A stretch of 64,000 bases of DNA. It comes from Platycnemis pennipes. Lineage: Eukaryota; Arthropoda; Insecta; Odonata; Platycnemididae. Shown here one piece after another: positions 35,956 to 47,941 of the stretch. The position numbers were made by a program, and so were the translations under genes. How positions within the stretch are numbered: the first letter of the stretch is position 1; each line of letters opens with the position of its first letter. Under the pieces are notes generated by a model. It worked only from the letters and a program-made list of their open reading frames with translations. It did no database searches and was not told where the DNA came from. The stretch spans positions 31,381,773-31,445,772 of the forward strand of contig OW121850.1 in the NCBI GenBank assembly GCA_933228895.1. The letters are read 5' to 3'.

Positions 35956-38900
35956 GATGCAATTTTCAAAGTTCATCCATTCATGCATTAGTCAGAAAAA
36001 TGTCATTACTCATCCAAAATGTTCTAAAGAGAGATTTATTCGGAAAACGAACGAACTAGTATGCTCAAAATATAAAATTTGGGGCCCGATCACGATCTTC
36101 AATGCACGTACGCTCGCGTTGTCGTTGGTTTTCAGTTGAGCGCGCAAACTCGAAAGCGTGATCGGCATTCTTCAAAGTCCTTTAATGTCTTAATATCATT
36201 AATTTTATAATGGGTCGAGAATATTGCTAGAATTATTACTGCTAATAGTGTTTCTAGAAGTATTTTGACAACAATGGTAGCAACAGCAAAGAAGGCCTCA
36301 GAATCCCGCCTTTCCTCCGTATCATCGTAATTTTGACAAGGTTTCGAGTAAACAAAATACTTCAGAAGTAAAAAAAATGTCGTCACAGCGATAAAATGTG
36401 ATGATACTTCTTCTATATTCTATCTGTTGAAGGATCAATTATCTGATATGATGATTTGAAATGATCTGATAATCATTTTTCAAGGTTCAGAAACATTTAA
36501 AGATTCAGGTTACCTGCCGAGAAGAACTACCGTAACGTCATGTATATATTATTAACTACGATCGGTGAACAGGCCTTGAAATGGTGATAACATTTGGGAA
36601 AATACTCTTTTTACTTTTCAAAGAGGCTGCAATTCGTGCTCGGTGATTTAATTTCTTGTTTGTTTAATTAGTAGAAAATTGTGGATTATCAGGAAGGAAA
36701 CTGGTAAATTGGAGTATCAATCTTGGCTTTGTGAACCTATCCAGATATTCATCCTAATAGATATTCTCGCCTAAATAAACATGTTGGGAGCACATACATC
36801 AGTTATGTTTTCTAAATGTAGAATAAAGCACATATTTCCTTACCATTTCAAGGTAAAAATTGAAGCATTCAAAAGTTGAAAAGAACGTCGCTTTAAATCT
36901 AATTACATTCGTATGGTGGAAATTGAAGTGAGTACAAGTGGTGAAATGCGAGTTGAAGCGTGGGGAAATACGGGTGTACCTTCGGTAACCTTAGTGCCTG
37001 GTGGGTATCTGCTTCAACGCAACGAGCAATGGTGAAGGACGGCGGATCAAATGAGAGGAGCAAGCGGATTTTTGAATCTGAATTCATCCTCCCAGATAAC
37101 TTTTCCCTTTGATCTGTTGGGACGACATCGGCGGATCCACTTCTGAAAGGGAAACGGCGAGCGTTGCATGGGGCATCATTCGCTCCAAAGGGTTTTTCTT
37201 TATTTTTTTCCGTCACCAACATCTTCCCGCCAATTCGGGTCACTCGCCTCCCGGCTGCCGGCGAGGGGGCGGCGCTGTAGTAGTCCGCAGCTGCGATCGA
37301 ATATTTTTGATTCCGTTTTCGGTTGGATTTTTTCTAGTCTTTTTATTTCCCCCGCTTTCTATCCAACACGTGTTTGATGCACGTTAGCACCACGAATTTT
37401 TCATACCCTTCCCTTTATCATCGCTCTTTTCCTCGGGCCGGTCCGGATTTATTAACGTAGGTTTGAAAAAGATGAAGAGCGCAATCCGAAAAGCCTCCCT
37501 CCCTCCCACCCGTTAGCTCTCTGCTTTCGCTTGTGCCGGCGCTGACCTTCGTGGGCCTTGTCCGAATTAGGATACTAATAAATAACGTGACGCTAAGCCT
37601 TTCTGAAGGTTTCGGCTTCAGTCTTGTCGGTCTTGTCTCATTTGCGTGCTCTCGCCAATCTGCGCATAACAGGAGCAATTTTTTTTACGAAAGGCTTTTT
37701 CAGCGTTTATCCAATTTTTCACGCAAGCTTTCCATGTTTCGTTCTCAACAGCAATCAGCTCTGCTAATAACTTTAAGCTTGTAATGCGTAGAAAACTCTC
37801 TTGTAAATTTTTCCAGCCAGTTTTCAGCTGTAATTGAGTCACCGTCATGTAAATTACCGCTATCTCACCTTTATAGTTACTTACCAGGATAATATGTTTA
37901 GCATGGCTTGACACTTTATGACCCGAGATTTCATGTGGGGTTACCCTTCATACATTGGGTAACCTAATGGTGAGTGGAAGCTTTCGGGAATGCGATGAAA
38001 ATATGGGCCAAAAGAACCGTGAAATATGGGCCATTAGAACTGAAAAAATTGTATGCCAGCCAATATTAAAACTTATATTTTTATGTTTAAAATTTTTTTA
38101 ATGTGTAGGCTACGGTCATCGCTCAAAAGTACTCACTACTTTACGACTTACGGTACTCAAAGTGTGGAAAATCAAGGGTTCATTTTAATCCAGTCCATTT
38201 TATACTGTAATATACATTGTCGTTAAGTTTTGCCATCTTCAGGCTATGTCTTTTGACTAATGATTGAACACAATCACAATTGATTCATCACTTTTTTCCT
38301 CCCTCATCCTGGTGCACTATTTCCATTTCTATATATCGCTTGCTTTTTTATTAGGATATCATCCTTGTTCACCTCCACCACCATCATACTTCTCCCATTT
38401 CAATCCAACCTCCCTCTTTTAGATCCATCTTTAACTGTCTCTCCCTTTTTAAGACAATGTCCATAGCATAGTTTTTTCCCTTTTTTCTCCTGCTGCATAT
38501 TCTCTTTCCGCACTCTTCAGAGCTTTCTGATTAGTCTGAACAGAAACCAGTTGTAGTTGCCTGTTACTTGCTCTTAGCGGAATCTATAGATTATTATGTC
38601 TAATTCCATTTCTGTTTCATATTTCTAACAACATGTTAGTGCTCTTTCCAATTGCTTAAATTTATGAGCTACTCCTGTGAACACTTCACATTTACTTATT
38701 TTTCTTCTTCAGGAGTTTTGATCTTGGAATGAGGAGCATATCGCCGTTTTTTTCTGTATACATTTGCGTCTTAATAACCAAAAAATGAGTAAAAACAATG
38801 CTTGATGTATGTGTTTCAGCTTCAGGAGACAAAAAGTGTAAATGGTGGTCAGGTTATTTCTTTGTGGTGAGGCGGAAGGTAATTTTCTTTGCTTTAAGTC

Positions 38901-41900
38901 TTTTCTCAATTCCGCCATATAATGTTGTTGGCTTAGATAAACTATAAGAAATATCACCTTCTATATTGAAGTAGGAAATGAGCAATTTGTATACTGTCAT
39001 TTCTCATATTTTCATGGAAAATGTAAAAAATTAGTATGAAACTGGTAGTAAGACTCAAATTATAATGAAATTATTGAGCATAAGAAAACCTAATTCATAT
39101 TCTGAGATTGCAATGATATTTAAATCTCATGTCGTTTTTTATTGCAATACGTCATTACCCTTACGGCAAAAAAATTGTGTGGTGGTGCAGTATCGAACGT
39201 AAATTGTGTTTTCTACCAGTGAAAAAAGACAAATTCTGCCGGGTGATGTGATTCCTCCTCGAAACCTATTTTTTCACTTCCGCTGAAATTTTACAGCCCA
39301 CAATTTTTTCCAGAGGTTTAATTTTGTGTCCCATCTTCTATCTTTGCTTAAGGAAGTGAGCAGGAAAAAATTTGCCTGACTCGACAATTTGTGTCATTGA
39401 CGTTGCTCTGGTAGAGTTTCTCTCGTTGGTTCATTCTTCATCAGCGTCTGATTCTTTGTGCCAGGGAGAAGAAACTCCTTCAGTAACTGCCTCAATAGCT
39501 GCCTTTGATGATGTAGGCTTCACAGAACCCAGCAAGGTGTCGTAGGGACGAGAGATACTAAACAGCAGGCGGTCATCTTCGTGCTACCACGACTGACGCT
39601 ATCTCTTAGAGATAACTTACTTTAGTTAGTCTCCGAGATCTCCGCTCTGGTTAATTTACCGCCTTCGCTCGCCCAACGAGGACAAGATATTCATGCATTT
39701 CTTTCTCTCTAAGAAAGTAGGTACAAAATAACAGACCTCTCCTTCCTTTTTTTCTCCCGGATGCGCGAGCTTCTGAGCCCACTGGGCGGGGTAGAGAGGA
39801 GTGGATTCTATCTCTCCTTCTCAATCTCTTCCGTGCACCCCTAGCGCTTCTTCAAAGCGCCTCCGTCCACTCCTTTCCTTTCAGCCCCATAAAGTCCTCG
39901 CTCCTTTGTTTCCGCCCAAGGCTTCCAGTCCACTGGGTCAACACAATGGCAGAAAGCGTAACCAATTTTTTCCGTTCCAGGAATATTTTTCCTTTTCTCC
40001 GCATCCCTTGCTTGCTATCCTTCCTATATTTGGATTTTTGTGGCGTCCTGGAACGCAAATCACGATCGGAACGTCCCAAAAAACACATAACTATTTTCTT
40101 TTAGCCCACTTGGTTCTTTTGTTCAACGAACGCTCCTGTGAGAATCTCTTTTGATAAGAAAGACTAATTAAATGATTATTTAATGAAGGAAAGCTGTATT
40201 CATAACTTTGCTTTTTCTTAAGATTTGTGAATAGGTTGTTGCAAAATAAATAGATTTTTTTTATTTTCAGCCACCACTGTGTCTCTTATTTCATAATATA
40301 CGATTTTTTCCGCTTTTGTGTCTAACTTCCCATGAAATCTAAAAATCTGCAGACCTCAGCTTCTTAGAAAATAATGGAAGTGGCCCGCGACTTGAAAATG
40401 CAGGATAAACTTAAGGGATAATTTTACAAAATACAGACAAATATTAGAGTGACTGATGGACTTATTTGTATATTAATTTTAGTACAATGGAATTATTTAT
40501 AATTTAAGTTGGGAACATTATAGCCAGTGAAATTCTTAAGATTTTCTAGCAATTCTCCTTTGATAGCATTCAATCGATGACAGGACAAAAATATATGGCA
40601 TGTTAAAATTTTTTCCTGTTACTGTGGTAAAGCCTCCTGTTTTAGTTTAGTAAAGCCTTAGGCTTACGGTGTCTTAACGACTAAAGTTATTTTTCCCTAC
40701 GAAGTGTTTCGTGTAGTCATCTAAAACAGTCATTTTTTTAGTTTTGGTCTCTGGTCTAAGTTATAAACGATGTAAGTGGTAACGTGATTTTAAGTTATGG
40801 AGTTTCCGGGAAAAATATTTTCATGAAAACTAATATTCTGCAATTTTAATAGCTACTCAGTCTGCATCAATTTGCTTACTGGCTCTACTACTGAATACTA
40901 TAGCATTTATTCGTTGAGCATTTAGGTTAAGAAAAACACGTGAACACCAGAGGATCTGTTGCTGCAATATATGGGGTGTTACTAGAATAGTTGAATTATT
41001 TTTAATTACCTTTTTTCACGCCTCTTAGTTTTGCTATTATTTTATGATTCAACATCATATAAATGTTGCTAACTGACAGTTGATTGTCAAAGCTGGAAAA
41101 GTTTATTAATTACTGAGCTACTGAGTAAATAAGCAAGTTTTTAACGCTTGCTGTTGTTAGTATTAGATACGTTGTCTCCCACATTGTCACGTCCTCCGAT
41201 TCTGCGAATGCAGCAGGTCTGTATTCCATGCCACGATGGATTTGTTGCCTTTGTTGAAAAGCCGCCTTGCCTCTGTTCTAGCGATCTTCCAGTCGAAGTT
41301 ACTTCAATCGTGATGCGAACCGTTCTCAAAGGAATACTTCGATCGAAAAGGTAACCTCTCGGGGTGTACTAATCCTCACTCAGCTTAGAAACACCACTGG
41401 CTACTATTAAACTACTACGTATATTCAAACGCATAAACACTAAATGATGAAATGGGAAATTATGCCATTAAAATTTGGGATATTTGTATCCAACGTTATC
41501 TGTAATGAATTTCGTTGAATTTATTTGGAGTCCATATTCATGGCACCGTGTCAAAATTAATCCTCTGATAGAAAACATACCTGAACTCAACAAGAAGGTT
41601 CTATCGGTGGGATCCACAAGTGTGTCGTATTGGACAATGTGATGAGCAATCTATCAGGCAAAATGAATGGAGCCAATACGTTGAGTTGAACTACTAACTT
41701 CCATTTGACTATATTTGCTATACGTTGAGATAAAAATCCCAAAGGTTGATAATTAATCCCAAGTTCGGCATATTCTGGTTGTTTATGGTAGACCTAACCA
41801 AGTACAGAACCTAACGGTGTGTTAAATTCTCTCTTCGGGGTTAAACGGGGTAGTTTCTTCAGTTGTTTCCAGAAAGATCTAGTAAGCAGAAAATTGTGTA

Positions 41901-42221
41901 AAGCGTGTTTAGCTGGGCCTGTGCAAAGCTCTCTCCCCGAATCGAACCTAGCACAAAACACTGCAAATGGAGCTGCCATGCCGCCTGAAGCTACGTAGCG
42001 AAGCACAGCTAAAAAAATTCCTGTTTTTTGAGTTAATCAAAATCCGTCCTGAAATGATGGATCCAAATAATGATAGGTAAATTAATAAGCATACGCGAAT
42101 ATTTCATCAGTCGAAGGTTGACGATTGCTTTTCCACGACCTTACTCCTTTTAGATGCCCTTTCAGTCCAGTGCGTTTTGTTTTATTTGTGAGAGACTATG
42201 GAAACCAATCTTAACAGGGCT
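35956..42221. other. No gene recognised over about 6.3 kb
   Basis: AT-rich. Small structures only: two ATATGGGCC-containing units with a 24-bp period near 37997-38035, and a short palindrome TATCTCTTAGAGATA near 39600. Open frames (for example 36899-37243 minus, 37109-37387 plus, 39801-40154 plus, 41141-41329 minus) have no recognisable domain. Confidence 0.45.
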
Positions 42222-42485
42222 CGGGTCGCCGTGGTGGCTATAGTACTGATTTCCCACCCTTAGGATCCGGTATCGATTCCCGATAGTACCTGATTTTTCA
42301 TTGTTAATCGTGCCCTAGCCTAGCGGTAGGAATTTTAAGCTCAGAACTCAGTCCTTCAGATGAGACGTTAAACCTTGGATCCCTTGGCGTCATTCGTTAA
42401 GAGCAGGGTAAAACCTACGCTGGGTAACGCCAGGTTTCTCTCTGCCTGAGATACTCACCTCCCCAATTACCTCCTGTCATAAAGG
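42222..42485 (+). repeat. tRNA-derived SINE (family 1), best-preserved copy
   Basis: The A-box-like TGGTGGCTATAG lies at 42232-42243 and the B-box-like GGTATCGATTCC at 42269-42280, 25 nt apart, the same spacing as in the copy at the window start. The body (42313-42470) contains AAGCTCAGAACTCAGTCC, GATGAGACGTTAAACC, CATTCGTTAAGAGCAGGG and GGTAACGCCAGGTTTCTCTC. It is about 90% identical by eye to 47771-47930. The 3' end near 42485 is where similarity stops. No clear poly-A tail or target-site duplication was seen. Confidence 0.7.
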
Positions 42486-43635
42486 GTGCAGATATCCTTA
42501 GGTGTTCGTCAACTCCCCCAAACAGCTAACTAGTAAGTCTTACTAGAGCTAATTTAGCCAGTCTTACTAGAGTTAATTTAGCCTGCAAAGCTTGCGTTCC
42601 CGGTAAGGATCCTAATTTGTTTGAATTTGCAGTGACTTTGCGGGGTATATCGCTAGTATAACACTTTGCCTGTGGGCTACGATCTATTAATTTAAATGAT
42701 AACGTATTCCTCTCATAGTTTGGATTTGAATAAGTTGAACCAACGGACCTGGCACCCTGGGAGTGCGGTCACTTTTTGCGTCACCTTGGACTCTCACCGC
42801 AACACTTTGGCTCCGGACCAAGCCATTCCGTAGGATTCCCATGAATCAAACTTGAGGATGATGTCTTTTTTTCGTTTCTCTTCGGTTAAATTCATCGGGA
42901 CGTGCAATTTGGGTCAGTTCAACGAGCGCGTGCGTTCGTATAGTTGGAATATTTAAGCGCCGATGACGTCACTGCATGAATCGATATCAGACGAGGCTTC
43001 TCGATATCTGCCCCGCCCGCTTTCCATTGTCTGCTCGCATCCCTCCATACCACCCCTTCTTCCCCGACAAAAAGGTCTAGGCAATATTTCAACCCCTACC
43101 TTTTTCTTTGCGTTGTTTGCTGGAAGGCACAATTTCTTTCCTCTCAAGGCCTTTCCCAACTCCCCCATTCGGCTAATTTCAAGAAACTCGCAGGAAAACT
43201 TTTCCCATTTTATGGTGTGCATTCCGTTTGCCAAGGCCTCGGTTCCATTCGCGCTCACTGCTTTTCGATTGTTTTGCATCCGCGAAGTTTTAAACTCGTG
43301 GGCAGTAGTCGCGGTATTTCATGCTGTGAGATGAGTAGGGCTTATACGTATGTATACGAGCCACATATCCTATATTGTGGGTGGATTTACGGTACTAGAC
43401 TCAATGCAGGTCATTGATCGTTTACTTTTTTATATTTTGAAGGAATGAGACGATTTAAATTTAAGTCCAGGCAATCCAAATAACGGTTACTATGAATTCC
43501 ATCTGGGACATGGGTTTTGTATATAACTGAGGATGAGGTTTACAATTAATTTGTGTTAGATAGTGCGATATAACCTCAGCAATTAGAGTAACTAAACATT
43601 GTGTCCACCTAGCCAAATAACGTTTCTTTATCGTA
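42486..43635. other. No gene recognised
   Basis: A perfect CRE-like TGACGTCA octamer occurs at 42964-42971, not significant in a window this size. Frames at 42953-43334 on both strands have no recognisable domain. A short near-tandem repeat (AGTCTTACTAGAGCTAATTTAGCC type, two units) lies at about 42534-42583. Confidence 0.4.
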
Positions 43636-43696
43636 CTTGCCAGCAGTGGCGGATCCAGGGGGGGGGCACAGGGGGCAATTGCCCCCCCGAGAAAAA

Positions 43697-45538
43697 AAAG
43701 AGGTAGTCAATCAAGTATACACTGAACGTCTTCGTCAAGTTAAAGGAAATCGTGAAAGGCTGAGGCCTATTATTAAAACCATTATCTTGCTTGACCGTCA
43801 GAACATCCCTCTAAGGGGTCATAGGGATGACGGCCTCAGCTGTAAACCAAGGTAATTTCAAAGCCCTGTTGCAGTACAGGGTAGATACAGGTGACAAAAT
43901 ACTTGAGGAACACCTAAAAAGTGCATCTTCCCGTGCTACCTTTATTAGTAAAACTACTCAAATTTATTGATAGAATGTTGTGGGGAATAAATAAGGGAAT
44001 AAATCCTAAAACGAATTCATGAAGCTAAATATTGGTCAATATTGTTCGACAAAACACCTGATCTGTCTCGCAAGGAACAAACTACCTTAATTGTAAGGTA
44101 CCTGTACAAAGAAACTATAAGGGAAGATTTCATTACATTCATTGATGCCTACGAGTCTGCTGCAGATATGAATGATGTGCGGTTGACAGAAAAGACGGAA
44201 ACAAAACTTACTGGTAGGACTCTTGGTAAAATATTTTTAGAAAATGTGAAAGAACTGGGTTTAGATTTGAGTCTCTGTGTAGGAATTGGTACAGATGGAG
44301 TATCTCTTTTGACTTCGGAAGAAGTCGGTAGTACCATAGAGATCCAAAGAGAGGCAGGCGGTCAATGCAAAACGGCTACCATGCTACAACCATGCCTTGA
44401 GTAATTCTCTTTCGAAGCAACCAAAATCCAAACCATCAAAAATGCTGTTGGAAAAAGTTATTTCGTTTTTCAATCAGTCATCCAAAAGAAATGCCACTAT
44501 GAATTTATTCTTAGGAGGTCAGCTTGTTAGTCTTTTTGAGACTCGATGGGTTGAAAGGCACGATGCTGTCATTTTATTTTACTTGCCTTACCGGAAATAG
44601 TAGATGCCTTCACAGAAATAAGTTAATGGAAGGAGTCTGAATCGGTAAAAGGGCTGCACTATACGTTAACTCAGTGACTAACACAGATTTTATTTTTCCA
44701 TGTGTTTGATTGACGTTTTGAAAAGAACGTATCCTCTGAGTAAGTTACTGCAAATGCCAGCCGTAGACCTAAATAAGGCTTCTAATGCTGTACAAGATAC
44801 TCTGACATCTTTGAAGGACAGTAGAAAAAACTGCAATGTGTTCTTTACAGAGATATGATGTGAGACCAAAACCACTGCCGAAAAGCTGGGAGTGCAGCTA
44901 GTAATGCCAAGAATCGTGAAGAAGCAACGTCACAGAGAAAGCCATGACACTGACACAGTTGTAGACTACTACAGAAGATCCATGTACAGTCCACCTCTGG
45001 ACAATGTCATTGTTGATCTTCAGACACGGTTTTCCCAAGACACCTTAATGTGTTTTGATCTAAATATGTTGTTGCCTGTATGCATTCCGAACTCCAACAC
45101 CACTGCTGCAAATGAAAAAGTAGATGTCAAAGATAGGCTTCAGAAAGTTGTTAAGAACTTGAAACATCTTCTACCTGTTCAATCTGAAGCTGTAATCGAT
45201 GGGGAAATAAATATTTGGAAAAGAAAGTGGTTGATAGAGAAAGAGGAAGGAAAGAAAATTCCGGTTACTATAAGTGGTTGAATAGCTGTGGTGAAGATAT
45301 ATTTCCCACCGTAAGAATTTTATTGAAAATTCTTATCACGCTGCCAATCAGTGTTGCAAGTTCTGAGAGGTCATTCAGCAACCTTAATCTTGTTAAATCA
45401 TGGCTACGAACCCGAATGGTTGAGGAAAGATTGAATGGGTTATGTCTTTTATTTATGCACAAAGATATTGATGTAAATGTTGACAAGGTGCTTGACTTTT
45501 ACGCTAAAGGAGGAAAAGAAGATTACAGTTACAAGTAA
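43697..45538 (+). pseudogene. hAT transposase pseudogene (ZMYM1/TTF-domain-like class), 5'-deleted and frameshifted
   Basis: Remnants in several frames can be ordered along the family. The first, at 43697-43852, has [20 protein letters not shown], the RQN.ALRGH.DDG segment. At 43851-43968, with a frame change, comes RVDTGDKILEEHLKSA. At 44042-44360 is FDKTPDLSRKEQ, corresponding to the DET.D.S.KEQ block holding the first catalytic Asp, then LCVGIGTDGVSLLTS, the GYDGA..M-type block. At 44362-44600, in another frame, are CYNHALSNSLSKQ and FETRWVERHD, the family's HALNL and C.TRWVERHD motifs. At 44862-45281, and then shifted at 45215-45538, the C-terminus contains LPISVASSERSFSNLNLVKS and RMVEERLNGLCLLFMHKDI, the hAT dimerisation domain. 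The N-terminal zinc finger is absent. Several stops and frameshifts show long decay. Family assignment is firm; the subfamily is inference. Confidence 0.9.
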
Positions 45539-45548
45539 TTATTTAGAA

Positions 45549-45652
45549 TGTATGTAGTTTGTAGGATCTTGTTTTTTCCCGGCGTATAATGCTGGTGAAG
45601 TCTTCACGGGTTCTCGAGAACCCGTGAGGACTTCACCTGTATGTAGTTTGTA
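45549..45652. mobile_element. Short palindromic insertion nested in the hAT element, flanked by 15-bp direct repeats
   Basis: TGTATGTAGTTTGTA occurs at 45549-45563 and again at 45638-45652. Between them lie 74 bp: a lead of about 30 nt (GGATCTTGTTTTTTCCCGGC and on), then a 44-nt palindrome at 45594-45637. The palindrome has one mismatched pair in 22 and is centred on TTCTCGAGAA. The flanking repeat fits a target-site duplication, which would make this a separate mobile insertion that landed just downstream of the transposase stop codon. No superfamily is assigned. An alternative is a local duplication that created the flanks. Confidence 0.65.
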
Positions 45653-46280
45653 AAAGAGTTGTAATTAAATTTCTGAATACTAATTATTTTGAACTTTAAT
45701 TTTCTTAGTCTTTCATGAATTTGGGCATAATTATAAATTATCGTTGTAGGATAGGTTTATTACTTATATCAGAACCTTTGTCCTAAGTTCTTATTAACTA
45801 CAAAGTATTCTCATAATTGTGTTATTTTCCTTTTTAGTGAATATCACAAAGGGCGTTGATTAAGCTCAACTTTCCAAAATTCAAAGTACTTTACTGTCGA
45901 TGACAATACCTTTCTAAGAAGTTCAGGGTAGCGTAAAACAGTGTAGTGGTTTGGTCATATTAAGTACAAGTAAGAGTAAGATTTTCAGGAAAGAAATCAA
46001 AATGTCTCTGTACGAAGGTAAACCAAAGTTTTTTTTGCTGCCTAAGTCAAAAGGCAATATTCAAATAGTGTAAAAATTTAAAACTTGCAAATTCACCATT
46101 TTTTTATATCTTTACGATTTTCTGGGCGAGAACCCCCCCCCCCCCCCCTCAATTAGGTGATATTCCATACCACCAATACATCATATAGCATATTGGCAGA
46201 TATTGCCCCCCCCGAGATATGGGCCTGGATCCGCCACTGCTTGCCAGCCCTCGAGAAATCGAGTACGCATGAAATTTATT

Positions 46281-46424
46281 GCTAAAATATTGAAAGTAAA
46301 TCCACCACATCAAATACTTCTTGTCCGAAAGTGGTTCAGATTTTGGCAAATTCATGCAAAAATGAGGTAGAATTGGTTGTAGAGCACATTTGGTCAAGTA
46401 ATTTTTCCCTTCAATCTTGCAAAT
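46281..46424. repeat. 144-bp direct repeat, copy 1
   Basis: Matches 46990-47133 base for base except at five positions, about 96.5% identity, with no indel. On the minus strand both copies stay open in the same frame (shared pieces CALQPI, HFCMN, KSEPLSDKK and MWWIYFQYFS). Of the five differences, four change the residue and one is silent, so there is no sign of coding constraint. It starts 34 bp after the right target-site duplication of the hAT element. Confidence 0.9.
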
Positions 46425-46989
46425 AATAACACAAACAAACAGCATGCTACAATATCTCCCTTTCCCCATCCTCTTTAACATCGGCATATCTTCATTTTGC
46501 TTCCTCTACTTCAGTTTTGACCCAAACCTCCTCGGCACATGCCCTCTGAAGAGCACAGAGTGCTGAAGAAATTCAGGTTTATCATTGAAAAGAATGCTAG
46601 TCATATTTGAACGGAACATAGAAAACTTGTGACGATGGAAAAATTCTCTTGTTGGTATATCATGATTCGCGCTTGCACCCGGGATGTCAGCATTATAGAT
46701 CATTAATTTGGGTGACGAAGAAAGCATTTTTCTGTACTAGATCTGTTGTGAAAAAAAACTAGTGGTGACACCACCAATGATGATTTCTGGATTTTCCGTC
46801 TGGCAAAAGGTAGAGAAAAAATTCACGGCACTTTTTATTTCCTCTAGATAAACTATTATAAATTCTGCCGCGCAAGTTTCTAGGCCACCTCTGTAGTTTC
46901 TACCTTCCGAGGGTTCGGAATTTGATTTGAGAGAGAGGCACCTCTTGTTGCTTGATCCTGATAGGGCACCCACCATCATTATCACTATC
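46425..46989. other. Segment between the 144-bp repeats; unidentified minus-strand frames
   Basis: Two adjoining minus-strand frames (46506-46727 and 46737-46985) fill most of this interval. The products show no motif I recognise. Together with the open repeats on each side they could be the remains of one coding sequence, for example from an unidentified mobile element, but I cannot show that. Confidence 0.3.
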
Positions 46990-47133
46990 GCTAAAATATT
47001 GAAAGTAAATCCACCACATCAAAGACTTCTTGTCCGAAAGCGGTTCAGATTTTGGAAAATTCATGCAAAAATGACGTACAATTGGTTGTAGAGCACATTT
47101 GGTCAAGTAATTTTTCCCTTCAATCTTGCAAAT
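46990..47133. repeat. 144-bp direct repeat, copy 2
   Basis: Partner of 46281-46424, offset 709 bp. Similarity ends at CAATCTTGCAAAT. In this copy a further CTTGCAAT follows, so the last 8-9 bases are locally repeated. Confidence 0.9.
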
Positions 47134-47770
47134 CTTGCAATCTGTTTTGTATGACTATGTATGTACTTTATAGGCCTGCCATACACCGTGATAACATGAG
47201 AATATACTCTTTACCCTTTGTTGGACTGCTTCCAATAAATTACTTAGACAGGAGCTACGTCAGCGGTGAAGGTGCAGAAGGACACGGGTCCCGATTGCCG
47301 AACGCGGCTCCAAATCAAACCCGCGTACCCTCTTGCTGAAACAGAGGAAGGTAAATAGAGTTTCTAAATCTCCTTGCGTTTTGGGACTATAAAGTCCTGC
47401 AATTCAGCGCTTCCTCACGCTTGCCGATCGTTTGAGCGTGGAGTATACTCGCTTACTTCCACGAGCAAACCAATCAACACCTTTTGTTGGGCTCGGCTTT
47501 GCCACGAACTCACGTCCACCTCTCCCCTCCGGCTGTGTGCTTTAGGGCCCCTAAACGCTACGCCCGCCACCCAAGACGCGGTTTCGCATGTGGCCCGGGC
47601 CAAAGTTGGCTGCCCAGCTGGCGCCGTACTCCTTGAGACTCAGTGGGAAGTGTGGTGTTTGAGTAGCGCATTTGCGCTCGGGGCTAACCGAGCCTGGACG
47701 ACGGTCTTGTGCCTCTGGGTTCACCTAGCACACCTCCGACTCCAAGACCCTATTTTCGCTCTCCCTCGGT
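47134..47770 (+). other. GC-rich segment leading into a SINE/LINE tail; possible LINE 3' untranslated region
   Basis: From about 47270 the sequence turns GC-rich and stays so up to the family 1 tail at 47771. No tRNA-like A/B box head precedes that tail, unlike the copies at 1-278 and 42222-42485. A simple reading is that this is the 3' region of the LINE whose tail the SINE borrowed. No reverse transcriptase motif is visible, so this is inference. The 135-codon frame at 47374-47781 reflects GC content. Confidence 0.25.
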
Positions 47771-47941
47771 CCCTAGCTTAGAACGGTGGGAATTTCAAGC
47801 TCAGAACTCAGTCCCTCAGATGGGACGTTAAACCTTGGATTCCTTGGCGCCATTCGTTAAGAGCAGGGTAAAACCTACGCTGGGTAACGCCAGGTTTCTC
47901 TCCGCCCAAGATACTCGCCTTCCCAATTACTTTTTTCCAAA
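47771..47941 (+). repeat. Family 1 SINE/LINE tail without a tRNA-like head
   Basis: 47771-47930 aligns over its full length with the body of the SINE at 42313-42470, at about 90% by eye: AAGCTCAGAACTCAGTCC, GATGGGACGTTAAACC, CATTCGTTAAGAGCAGGG and GGTAACGCCAGGTTTCTCTC are shared. The tail ends just before the inverted repeat at 47942. Confidence 0.7.

Larger units (their letters stand above)
43636..46247 (+). mobile_element. hAT-superfamily DNA transposon, 2.6 kb, with perfect 8-bp target-site duplication
   Basis: The element spans 43644-46239. Its termini are inverted repeats starting CAGTGGCGGATCCAGG on the left and, as reverse complement, on the right (16 bp perfect). G/C-rich subterminal runs follow. 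Both sides are flanked by the identical octamer CTTGCCAG (43636-43643 and 46240-46247), the signature of hAT insertion. The interior carries a degenerate transposase on the plus strand (separate entry). Its coding sequence starts within about 50 bp of the left terminal repeat, so the 5' third expected for this family is missing. A 16-C homopolymer lies at 46133-46148 near the right end. A further short insertion is nested at 45564-45637. The element cannot make an active transposase. Confidence 0.95.

Noticed and set aside
46133..46148. Run of 16 C as a biological signal
   Set aside because: It lies in the C-rich subterminal region of the hAT element, and homopolymers this long are prone to sequencing and assembly error.
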